DNA of 64,000 nucleotides from Mesorhizobium sp. ES1-1. Lineage in GTDB: Bacteria; Pseudomonadota; Alphaproteobacteria; Rhizobiales; Rhizobiaceae. Positions 1 through 8,826 of this stretch are shown piece after piece (within the stretch, counting starts at the first letter, position 1; each line of letters begins with the position of its first letter). The notes beneath the pieces were generated by a model. It searched no databases. It was given only the letters and a program-made list of their open reading frames with translations, and was not told the origin of the DNA. The stretch is from assembly GCF_020164785.1 (NCBI RefSeq), contig NZ_JAIUGX010000009.1, positions 186,001 through 250,000 of the forward strand, given 5' to 3'. The position numbers and the translations under genes are program-made.

Positions 1-803
1 CTCTTTTCGTCGATGCGGTTGTCGATGGCCGAGACCGTGCCGGTATAGATGTTGCTGGGGTTGGCGATCGGTGTCGCCGACAATTGCGCGCCGACCTTGA
101 CGGCGGCGGCGAACCGTTCCGGGACAAGGAAGTCGACCAGGATCGAGGAGCGGTCGTCGAGCGTGGCTATCGCCGACTGGCTGGTGACATAGTTGCCGGC
201 GGAGATGGGCAGGATGCCGACGGTCCCGGCGATCGGTGCCAGGATCGACCGGCGCTGCAGTGCGAGCTCCGCATCCTGGAGCGCGAGATTGGCGCCCGCC
301 AGAACCAGTTCGGCATCGGCAACGGCAACGGGTGTCGCGGCGTTGGAAGCGCGCAACGACCTGACCCGTTCAAGCTTGGCCTGCGCGTCCTGCAAAGCCA
401 GTTTGGCGCGGTCCTGAGCAATCGTTTCGGTCTCGGAATCGAGCGTCGCGATGATCTGTCCCTTGTCGACATGGCTGCCGGATTCGACCCGCAGTTCCGC
501 AAGGCGGCCGGCGCTGTAGGGATTGACGGTCACCGAGGCATCGGCGCGGCCGGTGCCGATCGCCTGGAGGCGGTCGTTGATGACAGCCGAAGCGGCTGGC
601 AGCACGACCACATTCACTTGGCGGTTACCGTCGCTTTTGCCGGCTCTGCCGGTATTGGTCTCGGCCGGGGGTGTTGCGGCTTGGGCCCAATCTAGGCCCC
701 AGCGAGCCAGGAGTTCCGGCGCGCCCGGGAAAAATCGCAGCCACGTGGCGGCTGCCACGACCAGCACGACAAGCGCGAAAAGTATCTGTTTCCAGGCGGC
801 CAT
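1..803 (-). CDS. HlyD/RND-type periplasmic adaptor subunit, 3' end cut by window edge
   Basis: Translating the minus strand from the ATG at 803 gives about 267 residues without a stop to the window edge. The start has a strong Shine-Dalgarno (GGAGGG) a few bases upstream. The protein opens with a single membrane anchor (MAAWKQILFALVVLVVAAA), then a lipoyl/barrel-sandwich half (VTVNPYSAGRLAELRVESGS), an alpha-hairpin (QDRAKLALQDAQAKLERVRS) and the returning half (ILAPIAGTVGILPISAGNYV). This is the order seen in membrane-fusion proteins of RND or ABC efflux pumps. The adaptor links an inner-membrane pump to an outer-membrane channel across the periplasm. The pump subunit should lie just left of this window. 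The cargo cannot be told from the sequence. Confidence 0.88.
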   Translation of the reverse strand, partial: MAAWKQILFALVVLVVAAATWLRFFPGAPELLARWGLDWAQAATPPAETNTGRAGKSDGNRQVNVVVLPAASAVINDRLQAIGTGRADASVTVNPYSAGRLAELRVESGSHVDKGQIIATLDSETETIAQDRAKLALQDAQAKLERVRSLRASNAATPVAVADAELVLAGANLALQDAELALQRRSILAPIAGTVGILPISAGNYVTSQSAIATLDDRSSILVDFLVPERFAAAVKVGAQLSATPIANPSNIYTGTVSAIDNRIDEK

Positions 804-878
804 TGACCCTCCGGTTGGCAAAATATCCTTCCGTCCACCGGCTTTCGGAAATGAAGCAGACGCAGCGAGGCTATTTTA

Positions 879-906
879 GGGCGATAAGACCCTCGATATC
901 GCGCCC
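879..906. promoter_or_regulatory. Inverted repeat upstream of the efflux adaptor gene
   Basis: GGGCGATA (879-886) is mirrored by TATCGCGCCC (897-906), with a two-base bulge and a 10-base spacer, 76-103 bases before the adaptor start. RND pump genes are often controlled by TetR-type repressors binding palindromes in such positions. No repressor gene is visible here, so this is only a possible operator. Confidence 0.3.
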
Positions 907-1003
907 TTATGGCAAGTCTCCAGTGCGCGGGCACATTAAATATACGTAACCTTCGCGGTCGCAGCTCTTGCTTGATACATGCGTTCTATGGACATCGCGG
1001 CGG

Positions 1004-1831
1004 CTAGCGCAAATCTTCCATCTCCCGGATCCGCCGGGCGCCCTCCGCCTCCAGCTGCCGTGTGACGGCGCCGATAAGTGTTTCCGCGACGACGAAAAGC
1101 GCGGCCGACGAATCCCATGCCGATGGCACGGCGGTTCGTCCGGCGATGACGTGGCGGGCAAAGCGCGCGATTGGGGACAGCCACTGGTCGGTGAACAGTA
1201 CGATCTGGACACCACGCTGATGTGCCTTTTCGGCGAAGCGGGCGAGGCTTTCCTGGTAGCGCCGGATGTCGAAGATCACCAGAACGTCGCGTTTGCCCAT
1301 GTCGATCAGCCTGTCTCGCCACATGCTTTCCTGGCCGGCCAGATGGAAGACATCGGATTGGATGACGGCGAGGTGGGCGGCCATGTAGCGCGCCAGCGGA
1401 TCGGTGAAGCGACCGCCGATCAGGAAGGTCTTGCCGCGCCGGTCGGCGAGACGCCCGGCGATGTCGGCGAGTTGCCTGTCCGAGAGGTGCTTGAAGGTCT
1501 CGCGCATATTGTCGAGCGTCGCCTCCAGCATCGGTGGCGCCGTGCCACCGCCAGGCGATGGCGCAATGAGCGTCCTGGTCGCAGGCGACTGGAGCTGCGC
1601 CGCCAGTTCGTCCTGCAGGCTGGACTGGAATTCCGGGTAGTTCTGGAAGCCGAGCCGTGAAACGAAGCGCAGGATCGTCGGCGAGGAAACGCCCGCGGCG
1701 GCCGAGAATTCGGCAACGGTCTTCAGGCCGATCATGGGGTAACTGGCGACGAGAGTCTGGGCGGCGCGTCGCTCCCCGGCCGGCATGGTGCCGATGCGGT
1801 CGGCAATCAATTCGGCGATGCTGGAAATCAT
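1004..1831 (-). CDS. RpiR/MurR-family transcriptional regulator with SIS domain
   Basis: 275 residues. The N-terminal 80 residues form the RpiR winged helix-turn-helix (FSAAAGVSSPTILRFVSRLG). The C-terminal half is a sugar-isomerase (SIS) fold (TFLIGGRFTDPLARYMAAHL) that in this family binds a phosphosugar or related effector. Length is normal for the family (about 280). It is transcribed divergently from the N-formylglutamate amidohydrolase-like gene at 1974, so it probably controls the amine-catabolic genes at 1974-12800; that is inferred from position only. RpiR members next to amidohydrolase, ligase and permease clusters are common in rhizobia, so the effector may be an amine derivative and not a sugar phosphate. 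Confidence 0.85.
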   Translation of the reverse strand: MISSIAELIADRIGTMPAGERRAAQTLVASYPMIGLKTVAEFSAAAGVSSPTILRFVSRLGFQNYPEFQSSLQDELAAQLQSPATRTLIAPSPGGGTAPPMLEATLDNMRETFKHLSDRQLADIAGRLADRRGKTFLIGGRFTDPLARYMAAHLAVIQSDVFHLAGQESMWRDRLIDMGKRDVLVIFDIRRYQESLARFAEKAHQRGVQIVLFTDQWLSPIARFARHVIAGRTAVPSAWDSSAALFVVAETLIGAVTRQLEAEGARRIREMEDLR

Positions 1832-1931
1832 CCTCTTCCTACCCCGGCCCGGCCTACGGTGTTCCCGAAATCATATTTGACAAAGCCGCGTAAACTGTAT
1901 GAAATCATCCGCAGGGACGCAATGAGACAAA

Positions 1932-1940
1932 ATACGTAAC
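1932..1940. promoter_or_regulatory. ATACGTAAC motif in the rpiR/amidohydrolase intergenic region
   Basis: The 9-mer ATACGTAAC lies 34 bases before the ATG at 1974, in the only intergenic space shared by the divergent regulator and operon. The same 9-mer occurs at 942-950, just beyond the 3' end of the regulator. It contains the palindrome TACGTA. It may be part of an RpiR operator, but two copies prove little. Confidence 0.25.
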
Positions 1941-1973
1941 ATACGGTACAGCGCTCCCCGGGGACGGCAGAGT

Positions 1974-2786
1974 ATGGAGAACGTTAGGCAGGCAAGCCTT
2001 GCGGCATCTGATACCGTAGGGGTTTCCAACCCCGGCGGTTCGAGCCCGTTCGTCCTGACCTGCGATCATGCGTCGAACTTCCTGCCGCCCGAATTCGGAA
2101 CGTTGGGCCTTGCCGCGGCGGATCTGTCCCGCCACATCGCCTGGGACCCGGGCGCGCTGCCGGTTGCCCGCCGCATGGCGCGGGCGCTGGATGCGACCCT
2201 GGTCGAAAGCCGCATTTCACGGCTGGTGATCGATTGCAACCGGCCACTCGACGCGCCTGACTTGGTGCCGCAGATCAGCGAGACCACGCCGATACCGGGC
2301 AATGCGGGCCTTCCGGAAAAGCAGCGCGCCGAGCGGGTGGCGCTTTCGTGGCGCCCATTCCACGACACGATCGCAAGAATCATCGACGAGCGGCAGGCGC
2401 GTGGACAGGAGACGCGTCTGGTGTCGGTGCATTCCTTCACCCCGATTTACAAGGGCAAGAACCGGCCCTGGCATGTCGGAATCATCCATGATGACGATCG
2501 GCGGCTGGCAGGCCCGCTGATCGCGGCCTTGCAGCGCCTCACCGGTGTCACCGTCGGCATCAACGAGCCTTACTCGCCGGCCGATCGGGTGTATTTTACT
2601 CTGGAGCGCCATGCGCGCTCGCGCGGGCTGCCCTGCGCAATGATCGAAATCCGCAACGATGAAATCTCCGGCGAGACTGGGCAGCGGAAATGGGCGGATC
2701 TGCTCACCGGCATTTTTTCAGACCTGGAGCCCGCCACCGGCTCCCGGCAACGTGCAATGGGAAAGTCAGTTCAATCCGCCAGCTAA
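1974..2786 (+). CDS. N-formylglutamate amidohydrolase family protein
   Basis: 270 residues. The segments SPFVLTCDHASNFLPPEFG, DPGALPVARRMARALDATLV, SRLVIDCNRPLDAPDLV and LVSVHSFTPIYKGKNRPWHV match the zinc-dependent FGase fold (HutG/PF05013 type), with the metal-binding His/Asp in the CDHAS and SVHSF segments. Classical HutG hydrolyses N-formylglutamate in histidine breakdown, but no hut genes are nearby. The gene instead heads an operon with an APC permease, a glutamine-synthetase-like ligase and two dehydrogenases. The more likely role is hydrolysis of a gamma-glutamyl or N-acyl amide at the end of that pathway. It is 20 bases upstream of the permease, so co-transcribed. A second, distinct FGase is at 41539. 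Confidence 0.85.
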   Translation: MENVRQASLAASDTVGVSNPGGSSPFVLTCDHASNFLPPEFGTLGLAAADLSRHIAWDPGALPVARRMARALDATLVESRISRLVIDCNRPLDAPDLVPQISETTPIPGNAGLPEKQRAERVALSWRPFHDTIARIIDERQARGQETRLVSVHSFTPIYKGKNRPWHVGIIHDDDRRLAGPLIAALQRLTGVTVGINEPYSPADRVYFTLERHARSRGLPCAMIEIRNDEISGETGQRKWADLLTGIFSDLEPATGSRQRAMGKSVQSAS

Positions 2787-2806
2787 GAAAGTAAAGGGGA
2801 CTTCAA

Positions 2807-4363
2807 ATGGCAGCACCGGGTTATACAGATACCGACAAGGCGGAGGACGTAAAGCACCTCCACAGCATGGGCTATGCCCAGGAACTGGAGCGGCGGCTCA
2901 GTCGCTTCTCGAATTTCGCGGTTTCCTTCTCAATCATCTGCATCCTGTCCGGTGGCATCAATTCGCTGGCCCAGGCGACCTCCGGCGCTGGCGGCATCGG
3001 CATCGGCATCGGCTGGCTGGTCGGCTGCTTCGTCTCGCTGACCTTCGCGGTCGCCATGTCGCAGATCAGCTCGGCCTATCCGACCGCCGGCGGCCTTTAT
3101 CACTGGGGTTCGATTCTCGGTAACCGCGGCACCGGCTGGGTGACGGCCTGGCTCAACCTGCTCGGCCTGATCACCGTGCTCGGCGCCATCAATGTCGGCA
3201 CCTGGACGTTCTTCCTCGGTGCCTTCGGACCGACGCTCGGCATCGAGGGCACGCTGACCAACCAGATGATCTTCCTTGTCATCATCACCGGCGCCCAGGC
3301 GCTGATCAACCATCTCGGCATCAAGCTGACGGCCAAGCTGACCGACTTCTCCGGCTACCTGATCTTCTTCGGCTCCATCCTGATCGCGGTCGTCTGTCTG
3401 CTTTCCGCCGAGACCTGGGATTTCAGCCGGCTATTCACCTTCCACAATTATTCCGGCGACGCCGGCGCCGGTGTCTGGCCATCTGTGTCCAATGCTTGGG
3501 TGTTCGCACTTGGCCTCCTGCTGCCGATCTATACGATCACCGGCTACGACGCTTCGGCCCACACATCGGAGGAAACCATCAAGGCGGCATCCTCGGTGCC
3601 GCGCGCCATGGTCATGTCCGTGATCTGGTCGGCCGTCTTCGGTTATCTCTTCCTGGCAGCTTTCGTGCTGATGATCCCGAATATGGATGATGCAGCCAAG
3701 CAGGGTTGGAATGTGTTCTTCTGGGCATTCGATCAGCGCGTCAGCCCCGGGCTGAAGGAGTTCGTCTATCTCGTTGTGTTCATCGCGCAGCTCCTTTGCG
3801 GCCTCGCCACCGTCACCTCGGCCTCGCGCATGATCTTTGCCTTCTCGCGTGACGGCGGCCTGCCCGGCTCGGCGGCGCTCGCCAAGGTCAGCCCGACCTA
3901 CCGCACGCCGGTGGCGGCGATCTGGACGGCGTCGATCCTGTCGGTCCTGTTCGTCTGGGGGTCGACGCTGGTGTCGGTCGCCGGCACCTCGGCCTATACG
4001 ATCGTGGTGTCCTGCACAGTCATCTTCCTATTCCTGTCATTCACCGTGCCGATCGTGCTGGGCATGCTGGCCTGGGGCACGCCGAAATGGGACAAGATGG
4101 GCCCGTGGAACATGGGGCGCGGCGTGTTCATGCTGTTTGCCTTGCTGTCCCTCGTGTCGATGATCCTGATCTTCATCATCGGCATTCAGCCGCCAAACGA
4201 CTGGGCGCTCTACATCACCGTCGGCTTCTTCATCCTGACTGCGATCGTATGGTTTGCCTTCGAGCGCAACCGCTTCCAGGGTCCGCCGCTCGGAGATATC
4301 ATCGCGGCGCGCCAGGCGTCGATCAAAGCGGCAGAACAGGCCGTCGGCGAAACCGGCCACTGA
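2807..4363 (+). CDS. APC-superfamily amino acid/amine permease
   Basis: 518 residues with about 12 hydrophobic segments. The start has a good Shine-Dalgarno (AAAGGGGA). The conserved first helix region (SRFSNFAVSFSIICILSGGI), the segment AYPTAGGLYHWGSILGNRGT and GYDASAHTSEETIKAASSVP are typical of the amino acid/choline transporter branch of APC (GabP and yeast Bat1-like). It should import an amino acid, amine or GABA-like compound across the inner membrane. Lying between an amidohydrolase and a glutamine-synthetase-like gene, it probably carries the amine that the ligase acts on. An ABC importer for the same operon lies at 8827-12800, so the locus has two uptake routes. Confidence 0.9.
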   Translation: MAAPGYTDTDKAEDVKHLHSMGYAQELERRLSRFSNFAVSFSIICILSGGINSLAQATSGAGGIGIGIGWLVGCFVSLTFAVAMSQISSAYPTAGGLYHWGSILGNRGTGWVTAWLNLLGLITVLGAINVGTWTFFLGAFGPTLGIEGTLTNQMIFLVIITGAQALINHLGIKLTAKLTDFSGYLIFFGSILIAVVCLLSAETWDFSRLFTFHNYSGDAGAGVWPSVSNAWVFALGLLLPIYTITGYDASAHTSEETIKAASSVPRAMVMSVIWSAVFGYLFLAAFVLMIPNMDDAAKQGWNVFFWAFDQRVSPGLKEFVYLVVFIAQLLCGLATVTSASRMIFAFSRDGGLPGSAALAKVSPTYRTPVAAIWTASILSVLFVWGSTLVSVAGTSAYTIVVSCTVIFLFLSFTVPIVLGMLAWGTPKWDKMGPWNMGRGVFMLFALLSLVSMILIFIIGIQPPNDWALYITVGFFILTAIVWFAFERNRFQGPPLGDIIAARQASIKAAEQAVGETGH

Positions 4364-4451
4364 GCAGTCTCCATCGGACCATGGCTGGTTTCGTGCCGGC
4401 CATGGTTCCTCTTATTTCTTTCAAAACGACAAGCGCTGGAGTGCCAAAGGA

Positions 4452-5822
4452 ATGGCCGGAAATTTCTCGTTCGATCAGTTGAAACAGGCGGTCTCCAATG
4501 GCGAGATCGACACGGTGCTGGCTTGCATCGTCGACATGCAGGGCCGCCTGGCGGGAAAACGGTTCCTGGCTCAGTACTTCGTCGATTCCGCACATGACGA
4601 AACGCATGGCTGCAACTATCTCCTGGCCGCCGACATCGATATGGAGCCGGTGCCGGGCTATAAGGCGGCGAGCTGGTCGAAGGGCTATGGCGACTTCGTC
4701 ATGAAGCCGGATCTGGCCACGTTGCGGCGCATCCCGTGGCTGGAAAAGACGGCGCTGGTTATCTGCGACGTGCTCGACCATCACACGCATGACGACCTGC
4801 CGCATTCGCCGCGCGCTATGCTGAAGAAGCAGGTCAAGCGGCTGACCGAGCGCGGCTATATCGGTTATTTCGCCTCCGAGCTTGAATTCTACCTGTTCAA
4901 TGAAACCTACGATTCCGCCCGCAAGAAGCATTGGCAAGGCCTCGAGACGGCGTCGCCCTATATTGGCGACTATCAGATCGGCATCACCACCAAGGAAGAA
5001 GGCGTCATGCGCCGGCTCCGCAACGAGATGGAGGCGGCCGGCATCCCGATCGAGAATTCCAAGGGGGAGTGGGGCCCGGGCCAGGAAGAGATCAATGTGC
5101 GCTATGCCGAGGCCCTCGACATGGCTGATCGCCACGTCATCCTGAAGAATGGCGCCAAGGAGATCGCCGAGTCCGAGGGCAAGGCCATTTCCTTCATGTC
5201 CAAGTACAATTACGGCCTGGCGGGCAACTCCAGCCACATCCACAATTCGCTGTGGAGCGCCGACGGCAAGACGCCATTGTTCTTCGACAAAGGGGCCGAC
5301 TGGACGCTGTCGACGCTCGGCCAGCAATGGGCGGCGGGGCAGCTCAAATACGCCAAGGAGTTCACCTGGTTCCTGGCGCCTTACATCAACTCCTACAAGC
5401 GCTTCCAGGCCGGCACATTCGCGCCGACCAAGATCATGTGGAGCGAGGACAACCGGACCGCCGGCTTCCGCCTGTGCGGCGAGGGCACCAAGGGCATCCG
5501 CATGGAATGCCGCATCGGCGGCGCCGACCTCAATCCTTATCTCGCCTTCGCGGCGCTGATCGCCGCCGGCCTTGCCGGCATCGACGAGAAGCTCGAGCTG
5601 CAGAAGCCCTTCGTCGGCGACGCCTATCAGGCGTCTCGTCTGCCGGAGATCCCGAAGACGCTGCGTGACGCTACCGAGACCCTGGCGAAGTCGAAGATGC
5701 TGAGACAGGCGTTCGGCGATGACGTGCTCGAACACTATGTCCACACCGCCAAGTGGGAGCAGTTCGAGTACGACCGCCGCATCACGGATTGGGAACTGCA
5801 CAGGGGGTTCGAGCGGTACTAA
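4452..5822 (+). CDS. Glutamine synthetase-like gamma-glutamyl-amine ligase
   Basis: 456 residues from the ATG at 4452; a longer open frame upstream overlaps the permease and is not credible. GS beta-grasp residues are followed by the catalytic barrel: SELEFYLFNETYD (metal Glu), EWGPGQEEINVRY (metal Glu), GNSSHIHNSLW (His) and ECRIGGADLNPYLAFAALIA (Arg). The enzyme should ligate glutamate to an amine with ATP. It resembles the PuuA/IpuC/GlnA-like group that makes gamma-glutamylputrescine or gamma-glutamyl alkylamides, not housekeeping GlnA: no tyrosine adenylylation motif was recognised. Dehydrogenases follow directly, which supports a catabolic ligase. The true amine substrate is unknown. Confidence 0.85.
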   Translation: MAGNFSFDQLKQAVSNGEIDTVLACIVDMQGRLAGKRFLAQYFVDSAHDETHGCNYLLAADIDMEPVPGYKAASWSKGYGDFVMKPDLATLRRIPWLEKTALVICDVLDHHTHDDLPHSPRAMLKKQVKRLTERGYIGYFASELEFYLFNETYDSARKKHWQGLETASPYIGDYQIGITTKEEGVMRRLRNEMEAAGIPIENSKGEWGPGQEEINVRYAEALDMADRHVILKNGAKEIAESEGKAISFMSKYNYGLAGNSSHIHNSLWSADGKTPLFFDKGADWTLSTLGQQWAAGQLKYAKEFTWFLAPYINSYKRFQAGTFAPTKIMWSEDNRTAGFRLCGEGTKGIRMECRIGGADLNPYLAFAALIAAGLAGIDEKLELQKPFVGDAYQASRLPEIPKTLRDATETLAKSKMLRQAFGDDVLEHYVHTAKWEQFEYDRRITDWELHRGFERY

Positions 5823-5824
5823 GG

Positions 5825-5945
5825 GTGCCGGCGAAAGTTGACGCCGCTCCTCACCCTTACCCTGTCCCCGTCAAGAACGGGGAGAGGGGACAACGCCGGA
5901 GCGTTCCTTTCTCCCCGTCACTATACGGGGAAAGTGCCGGCAGGC
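5825..5945. repeat. Intergenic palindromic repeat element, two hairpins
   Basis: Between the ligase and the aldehyde dehydrogenase, two hairpins sit in tandem: CCCCGT(5866-5871)/ACGGGG(5877-5882) and CCCCGT(5913-5918)/ACGGGG(5925-5930). GTGCCGGC occurs at both ends (from 5825 and from 5934). The text around them (CCCTGTCCCCGTCAAGAAC and ACGGGGAGAGGGGACAA) resembles the RIME-like mosaic repeats scattered in rhizobial intergenic regions. It may attenuate transcription or stabilise mRNA inside the operon. Confidence 0.6.
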
Positions 5946-6006
5946 TTATGAGGGAAAGCGCCAGCCATATGATTTTTGATTGTTGCAGAGTGTGAGGACT
6001 TACAAA

Positions 6007-7395
6007 ATGACCGAAACGGTCAAGATCATATCCCCCGTCGACGGCTCGACCTATGCCGAACGGCCCGTTGCGACGGACCAGGGGGTCAATGCCGCTGTCG
6101 AGCGCGCCAGGGCGGCGCAGGAGAAGTGGGCCGGGACGCCGATCGTCGAGCGCGGCAAGTACATGCTGGCGATGCTGGAAGCCCTGGTCGCGATGTCGGA
6201 CGAGATCGTGCCGGAGATTGCCTGGCAGATGGGGCGTCCGGTGCGCTATGGCGGGGAGTTCAGCGGCGTCAAGGAACGCACCAACTACATGGTCGAGATC
6301 GCCGAACAGGCGCTGAAGTCCGTGCCGGCCTCGAACCCTAAGGATGGCTTTCGCCGTTATGTGAAGAAGGACCCGCTCGGCGTGGTCATGGTGATCGCGC
6401 CCTGGAACTATCCCTATCTGACAGCAGTCAACACCATCGTGCCGGCGCTGATGGCCGGCAACGCCGTCATCCTAAAGCATGCGGCGCAGACGCTGCTGGT
6501 CGGCGAGCGTTTCCAGCAGGCTTTCGACAAGGCAGGCCTGCCGAAGGGCATCTTCCAGAATGTCGTCCTCAGCCACTTGCAGACGGAAAAGCTGCTCGGC
6601 TCGGGTAAGATCGACCATGTCAACTTCACCGGCTCGGTTGCAGGCGGCCGCGCCATTGAAAGGGCGGCTGCCGGTACCTTCATGACGCTTGGACTAGAGC
6701 TTGGCGGCAAGGATCCGGCCTATGTGCTGCCGGACGCCAAGATGGATCACGCGGTGGCCAACCTGGTTGACGGCGCCTTCTACAATTCCGGCCAATGCTG
6801 CTGCGGCATCGAGCGCATCTATGTGCACGAAAAGGTCTATGACGAGTTTGTCGAAGGCTTCATCGCCGAGACGAATAACTATGTCGTCGGCAATCCGCTG
6901 GAACAGGCCACGACGATGGGGCCGATGGCGCAGGCGCGCTTCGCCGACCTCATCCGGGAGCAGAAGGCCGAGGCGCTACGCAAAGGCGCCAGTGCTCGCA
7001 TCAATATGAAGGTGGCCAACGACAGACCGGGCTCGCCCTATCTGGCGCCCGAAGTTCTGACCGAAGTCGATCACCAGATGAGCGTCATGCGCGAGGAGAG
7101 CTTCGGTCCCATCGTCGGAATCATGAAGGTGCGCAACGACGAGGAGGCGATCGCGCTGATGAACGACAGTCCCTACGGGCTGACGGCCTCGATCTGGACC
7201 CGTGATACCGAGCATGCAGTGGCGATCGGCGACCGCGTCCAGACCGGCACCGTGTTCATGAACCGCTGCGACTACCTCGATCCGGCCCTGGTCTGGACCG
7301 GCGTCAAGGACACCGGAAAGGGCGCGGGCCTATCGGCCATCGGCTATGACAATTTGACGAGGCCGAAGTCCTTCCACCTGCGCGAAGCCATCTGA
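6007..7395 (+). CDS. Aldehyde dehydrogenase family protein
   Basis: 462 residues from the ATG at 6007. An upstream TTG at 5980 keeps the frame open, but the protein aligns from MTETVKIISPVDGS. The NAD-binding segment (VMVIAPWNYPYLTAVNTIVP), the general base Glu (LGLELGGKDPAYVLPDAKMD) and the nucleophile Cys in NSGQCCCGIERIYV are intact, so the enzyme is probably active. It should oxidise an aldehyde to a carboxylate with NAD(P)+. It is 17 bases upstream of the iron alcohol dehydrogenase, so the pair can take an alcohol to an acid. The nearest named analogue in a gamma-glutamyl pathway is PuuC, but identity was not tested. Confidence 0.9.
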   Translation: MTETVKIISPVDGSTYAERPVATDQGVNAAVERARAAQEKWAGTPIVERGKYMLAMLEALVAMSDEIVPEIAWQMGRPVRYGGEFSGVKERTNYMVEIAEQALKSVPASNPKDGFRRYVKKDPLGVVMVIAPWNYPYLTAVNTIVPALMAGNAVILKHAAQTLLVGERFQQAFDKAGLPKGIFQNVVLSHLQTEKLLGSGKIDHVNFTGSVAGGRAIERAAAGTFMTLGLELGGKDPAYVLPDAKMDHAVANLVDGAFYNSGQCCCGIERIYVHEKVYDEFVEGFIAETNNYVVGNPLEQATTMGPMAQARFADLIREQKAEALRKGASARINMKVANDRPGSPYLAPEVLTEVDHQMSVMREESFGPIVGIMKVRNDEEAIALMNDSPYGLTASIWTRDTEHAVAIGDRVQTGTVFMNRCDYLDPALVWTGVKDTGKGAGLSAIGYDNLTRPKSFHLREAI

Positions 7396-7412
7396 TTTAT
7401 TGAAAGACAAAA

Positions 7413-8585
7413 ATGTCCAAGCTGATCTCCAAATGGAACTACCCCACCACCGTCCGCTTCGGCGCCGGGCGCATCAAGGAACTGCCTGAGGTTCTGGCGG
7501 CCACCGGTATCAAGCGCCCGCTGTTCGTGACCGATCCGGGCCTGGCGAAATTGCCTGTCGTCGCCTCGACCCTGAAGATCCTCGACGACGCCAAGGTGCC
7601 CTACGGCGTCTTTTCGGAAGTGAAGCCCAATCCTGTCGATTCCAATCTGACCGCCGGCATCGCGGTGTTCAAGAACGGCAATCATGACGGCGTGATCGCC
7701 TTTGGCGGCGGATCGGCGCTCGACCTTGGCAAACTGATCGCCTTCCAGGCAGGGCAGACGCGCCCGGTGTGGGACTTCGAGGATGTCGACGATTGGTGGA
7801 CGCGCGCGAACTCCGATGTGATCGCGCCGATCATCGCCGTGCCGACCACTGCCGGCACCGGATCGGAAGTCGGCCGCGCCGGCGTCATCACAAACGAGGC
7901 GACGCACACGAAGAAGGTCATCTTCCATCCCAAATTGCTGCCGGCCATCGTCATCGCCGATCCCGAACTGTCGGTCGGCATGCCGAGCTTCATCACTGCC
8001 GGTACCGGGATGGACGCGCTCGCCCATTGCCTCGAGGCCTATTGCGCGCCGGGTTATCACCCGATGGCCGACGGCATAGCGGTCGAAGGCATCAGGCTGG
8101 TGTTCGAAAACCTGCCCAAGGCCTATGCCAACGGCAATGATCTCGTCGCGCGCGCCCATATGATGAGCGCGGCGGCGATGGGGGCGGCCGCCTTCCAGAA
8201 GGGGCTCGGCGCCATCCATTCGCTGTCGCATCCGATCGGCGCCCTTTACGACACCCATCACGGCATGACCAACGCCGTTTTCATGCCCTATGTGCTGGCC
8301 TTCAACCGCGAGGCCATCGAGGTTCGCATTGCCAGGCTCGCAGCCTATTGCGGCATCGAAGGCGGCTTCGACGGATTCGCCGAGGCGATCATCAAACTTC
8401 GCAAGGATTTGAACGTGCCGCATGCGCTGCCAGACCTGATCAAGGGACTGGACATGGACAAGGAGCGCAAGGACCTGATCGCCGACATGGCGATCGTGGA
8501 TCCGACCGCCGGCGGCAATCCGGTCGAGCTGACCCGCGAGGCGGCGCTGACCTTGCTCGAAAACGCCATCGCCGGTGCGGTGTGA
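7413..8585 (+). CDS. Iron-containing (group III) alcohol dehydrogenase
   Basis: 390 residues, normal for the family. The glycine-rich NAD site (FGGGSALDLGKLIAF), the TTAGTGSEVGR segment and the metal ligands in GMDALAHCLEAY and IHSLSHPIGALYDTHHGMTN (Asp and His residues) are all present. It oxidises a primary alcohol or reduces an aldehyde with NAD(P)H, using Fe2+ or Zn2+. It follows the aldehyde dehydrogenase with a 17-base gap. Its presence instead of a flavin amine oxidase (PuuB) is the reason to suspect that the ligated substrate carries a hydroxyl group, as in ethanolamine or another amino alcohol. This is inference from gene content. Confidence 0.9.
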   Translation: MSKLISKWNYPTTVRFGAGRIKELPEVLAATGIKRPLFVTDPGLAKLPVVASTLKILDDAKVPYGVFSEVKPNPVDSNLTAGIAVFKNGNHDGVIAFGGGSALDLGKLIAFQAGQTRPVWDFEDVDDWWTRANSDVIAPIIAVPTTAGTGSEVGRAGVITNEATHTKKVIFHPKLLPAIVIADPELSVGMPSFITAGTGMDALAHCLEAYCAPGYHPMADGIAVEGIRLVFENLPKAYANGNDLVARAHMMSAAAMGAAAFQKGLGAIHSLSHPIGALYDTHHGMTNAVFMPYVLAFNREAIEVRIARLAAYCGIEGGFDGFAEAIIKLRKDLNVPHALPDLIKGLDMDKERKDLIADMAIVDPTAGGNPVELTREAALTLLENAIAGAV

Positions 8586-8826
8586 GGCGGTTCAGCTATC
8601 GGAACGATCTCAAAAAGGGGGGAAGGATCGACGTTAAAGAATGAGGGGTAACGAAGAAACCTGTTAGCCGGAAAAAGAATCGTCAAGCGATTGCTACATC
8701 AGGTTAAAAAGAGTTTACTTTTTCGCACTGCGAGCATCCGGTTTCACAAAGCTTTCATCTGGCTGTCACATGAAAACGATACCGGATCGCAGGCGTCCAA
8801 CGGCGTCAGTTCAACGGAGAGAACAC

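Noticed and set aside
4323..5801. 492-codon minus-strand open frame
   Set aside because: Antisense of the glutamine-synthetase-like gene.
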